Shown: in pieces, positions 6,203 through 7,635 of the stretch
Numbering within the stretch: the first letter of the stretch is position 1
Layout: each line of letters opens with the position of its first letter
DNA from: Thermofilaceae archaeon
GTDB taxonomy: Archaea > Thermoproteota > Thermoprotei > Thermofilales > B69-G16
Length of the DNA: 7,635 nt
Assembly: GCA_027017165.1 (NCBI GenBank)
Contig: JALURF010000194.1
Location: 1-7,635 of the forward strand
Direction: 5' to 3'
Program-made: the position numbers and the translations under genes
Notes under the pieces: generated by a model
Told to the model about the DNA's origin: nothing
The model's database searches: none
Seen by the model: the letters and a program-made list of their open reading frames with translations, nothing else

Positions 6203-6213
6203 AAAAAATTAAA
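6203..6213 (-). terminator. Poly-T terminator of the solute-binding protein gene
   Basis: On the minus strand TTTAATTTTTT begins seven bases after the stop codon of the binding-protein gene. T-runs without a hairpin are the usual archaeal termination signal. It fills the 18-bp gap between the two converging genes. On the plus strand no comparable T-run lies in the gap, so ahcY transcripts may read into the opposite gene. Confidence 0.5.
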
Positions 6214-6219
6214 CTTGGA

Positions 6220-7623
6220 TTATTTAGTGGTTTTAGCCTTATAGTATAACACAGCTGCAATAACCACGGCAATAGCTACTATGATTCCAGTGTAGAGTTC
6301 GTAAGGAGGCCTCTCGGTGGTCGGAGGGGCGGCAGGAGTTGGAGTTCTCGCTTCAAGAGCTAAGAGCCTAGCCTCGGCAAGTTTTCCGGAATCAAAAAGC
6401 ACTATTGCCTCTTCTAACTTTTTCTCGGCCTCCGATACGTCTACTCCTTTAGCTTTTAATACATCAAGTTCGCCCTGAACTTCCTCTATTAAAAGCCACG
6501 TAGCCTTAAGCTCATCCCATTTTCGATAGATTTCTTTTTCAAAGTATTCATTTACTAAATCCCAACGTTCTCCAGCTAATTTTATATCATATGGTATTGC
6601 TGTAACACCCTTTATTTCATAGAAGTTGTCTACGCCTATAGCGGCTTTCGCGTATTTAGCCATGGGTATTTCATCTTCATACTTCGAGAAGTAAAAGTCT
6701 TTAATAGCTGGGAAATAACCGCCCTCTAACACGTATTTCTGACCTTCCTCGGTTAGAATCCAGTCCATGAAAATCTTTGCCGCTTCCGGATGCGGAGCGT
6801 TTTTGAGTAATGCAACTCCCTCCGCTACAAGCAAGGTCACTTCGGGGATTATACATACCACCGGGTATCCGTCTGCCTGTGCCATCATCGCGTTCATCTG
6901 AGGCTGAGCTACACCTATGGGGGCTTCTCCTCTCTCCACGATTAAAAGGGTATCTGTGCTCCCTGTTGAGAATCTGGCCAGATTAACTGCTAAGCGTCTG
7001 AAATAAGCCCACGTTGCATTCCAACCCCTAGTCTGGAGCAATATTTCAACAGTCTCGTGCATAGTGCCTGAGGCGTAAGGCAACGTGTGTACGATGTATC
7101 CTCTATACTCCTTTTTTAATAGATCATCCCAGGTTTTCGGAGGATCTAGCTTAAGTTTCTTCAAAACCTTTGCATTATAGATATTCGAAACGAACCACAG
7201 AGAGAAAGCGTACCAATACCCTTCCGGATCTTTAATATATGTGCCAAATGCTTTCTCGGGAAGATTATCCGCAGATTTAGGAACATATTTCTCTAAAAGC
7301 CCTTCTGCCTTCAATGCTTCATAGGCTGGTGGACCGCCGCCAAAGAAGACGTCGGCCTCAGGTTTTCCTCCCCAAGCTCTAACTTTATCAACACATACAG
7401 GCCATCCACCAGGTTTCAAATATGTAACTTCTATATCTTTCCCATACGTCCTTTTGTAATACTCTTTAAATCCTCGTATAACGGCTTCGGCTTCCTGAGT
7501 GTAGACAGGACCTATCAGCACCAGCTTGTCCTCGGGCTCAGCCTGAACGACAACGCTAAAGGCTGGCATCAATAACGTTACAAGGATTAAGCCTAGAATA
7601 AAGGCTGTTTTTACGTGCCTCAT
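6220..7623 (-). CDS. Membrane-anchored ABC-transporter solute-binding protein (Fe3+/thiamine/AfuA type)
   Basis: The 467-residue protein is exported and captures a small ligand for an ABC importer. A signal peptide (basic MRHVK, hydrophobic 6-26, probable cut near QAEPEDK) leads into a type 2 periplasmic-binding fold at about 33-365. Features shared with the AfuA-like family are ADVFFGGGPPAYEAL (90-104), KTWDDLL (163-169), SGTMHE (185-190), GEAPIGVAQ (232-240) and HPEAAKIFMDWILTEEGQ (278-295). After it come a predicted coiled-coil stretch (375-425), a Pro/Thr-rich stalk (427-440) and a transmembrane helix (443-461) ending in a basic tail. This is the usual way archaea tether binding proteins outside the cell. 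Ferric iron, thiamine, phosphonate and polyamine binders all look similar, so the ligand is open. It is the last gene of its transcription unit, and any permease must lie beyond the right edge or elsewhere. The sequence before ATG is cut after 12 bases. Confidence 0.88.
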   Translation of the reverse strand: MRHVKTAFILGLILVTLLMPAFSVVVQAEPEDKLVLIGPVYTQEAEAVIRGFKEYYKRTYGKDIEVTYLKPGGWPVCVDKVRAWGGKPEADVFFGGGPPAYEALKAEGLLEKYVPKSADNLPEKAFGTYIKDPEGYWYAFSLWFVSNIYNAKVLKKLKLDPPKTWDDLLKKEYRGYIVHTLPYASGTMHETVEILLQTRGWNATWAYFRRLAVNLARFSTGSTDTLLIVERGEAPIGVAQPQMNAMMAQADGYPVVCIIPEVTLLVAEGVALLKNAPHPEAAKIFMDWILTEEGQKYVLEGGYFPAIKDFYFSKYEDEIPMAKYAKAAIGVDNFYEIKGVTAIPYDIKLAGERWDLVNEYFEKEIYRKWDELKATWLLIEEVQGELDVLKAKGVDVSEAEKKLEEAIVLFDSGKLAEARLLALEARTPTPAAPPTTERPPYELYTGIIVAIAVVIAAVLYYKAKTTK

Positions 7624-7635
7624 ACACTTAAATAA

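Noticed and set aside
5697..6272. Minus-strand ORFs at 5697-6059 and 6075-6272
   Set aside because: They are antisense to the conserved C-terminal part of S-adenosylhomocysteine hydrolase. The second also runs out of frame over the end of the binding-protein gene.
1..7635. CRISPR array, transposon ends, integrase site or phage genes
   Set aside because: I saw no spaced direct repeats, no terminal inverted repeats with a transposase and no integrase. The tRNA 3' end shows no duplicated copy that would mark an attachment site.

Overview
This window reads as archaeal chromosome, most likely from a thermophilic member of the Thermoproteota (crenarchaeal side). Four things point there: a TFB-type initiation factor, AT-rich TATA boxes about 26 bp upstream of starts or RNA 5' ends, an archaeal S-methylthioadenosine phosphorylase with a C-terminal CxC motif of the type that stabilises hyperthermophilic homologues, and a tRNA interrupted by three introns. 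Multiple-intron tRNAs are known mainly from Thermoproteales and Thermofilum-like archaea. I cannot name the species.

Left part (1-2900), minus strand. Transcription runs leftward. A tRNA-Val(CAC) gene at 2731-2867 carries three short introns of 19, 19 and 27 nt, each flanked by a bulge-helix-bulge-like fold. A C-rich trailer and the TATA box of the next gene follow directly. Next come a divergent TFB paralogue (1730-2668) and, 5 nt after its stop codon, a VirB11/GspE-type secretion or pilus ATPase (1-1724) that runs off the left edge. The ribosome-binding site of the ATPase overlaps the TFB stop codon, so the two are almost certainly one operon. A general initiation factor coupled to a membrane-machine ATPase is the most unusual arrangement here.

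Middle part (2900-6201), plus strand. A beta-CASP-like metallo-beta-lactamase nuclease of the YSH1/COG1236 group (3041-3997) is followed by S-methyl-5'-thioadenosine phosphorylase (4045-4833) and S-adenosylhomocysteine hydrolase (4882-6201). The last two clear the two inhibitory by-products of S-adenosylmethionine use, MTA from polyamine synthesis and SAH from methylation, so their adjacency makes metabolic sense. The nuclease is probably only a neighbour.

Right part (6202-7635), minus strand. A secreted, C-terminally membrane-anchored ABC-transporter solute-binding protein of the Fe3+/thiamine/AfuA type (6220-7623) converges on the hydrolase gene with an 18-bp gap. No permease or ATPase gene follows it.

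I saw no CRISPR array, insertion sequence, rRNA gene or integrase. The only gene-free stretch over 100 bp is 2898-3040, which contains a short unconfirmed ORF and possible TATA elements.
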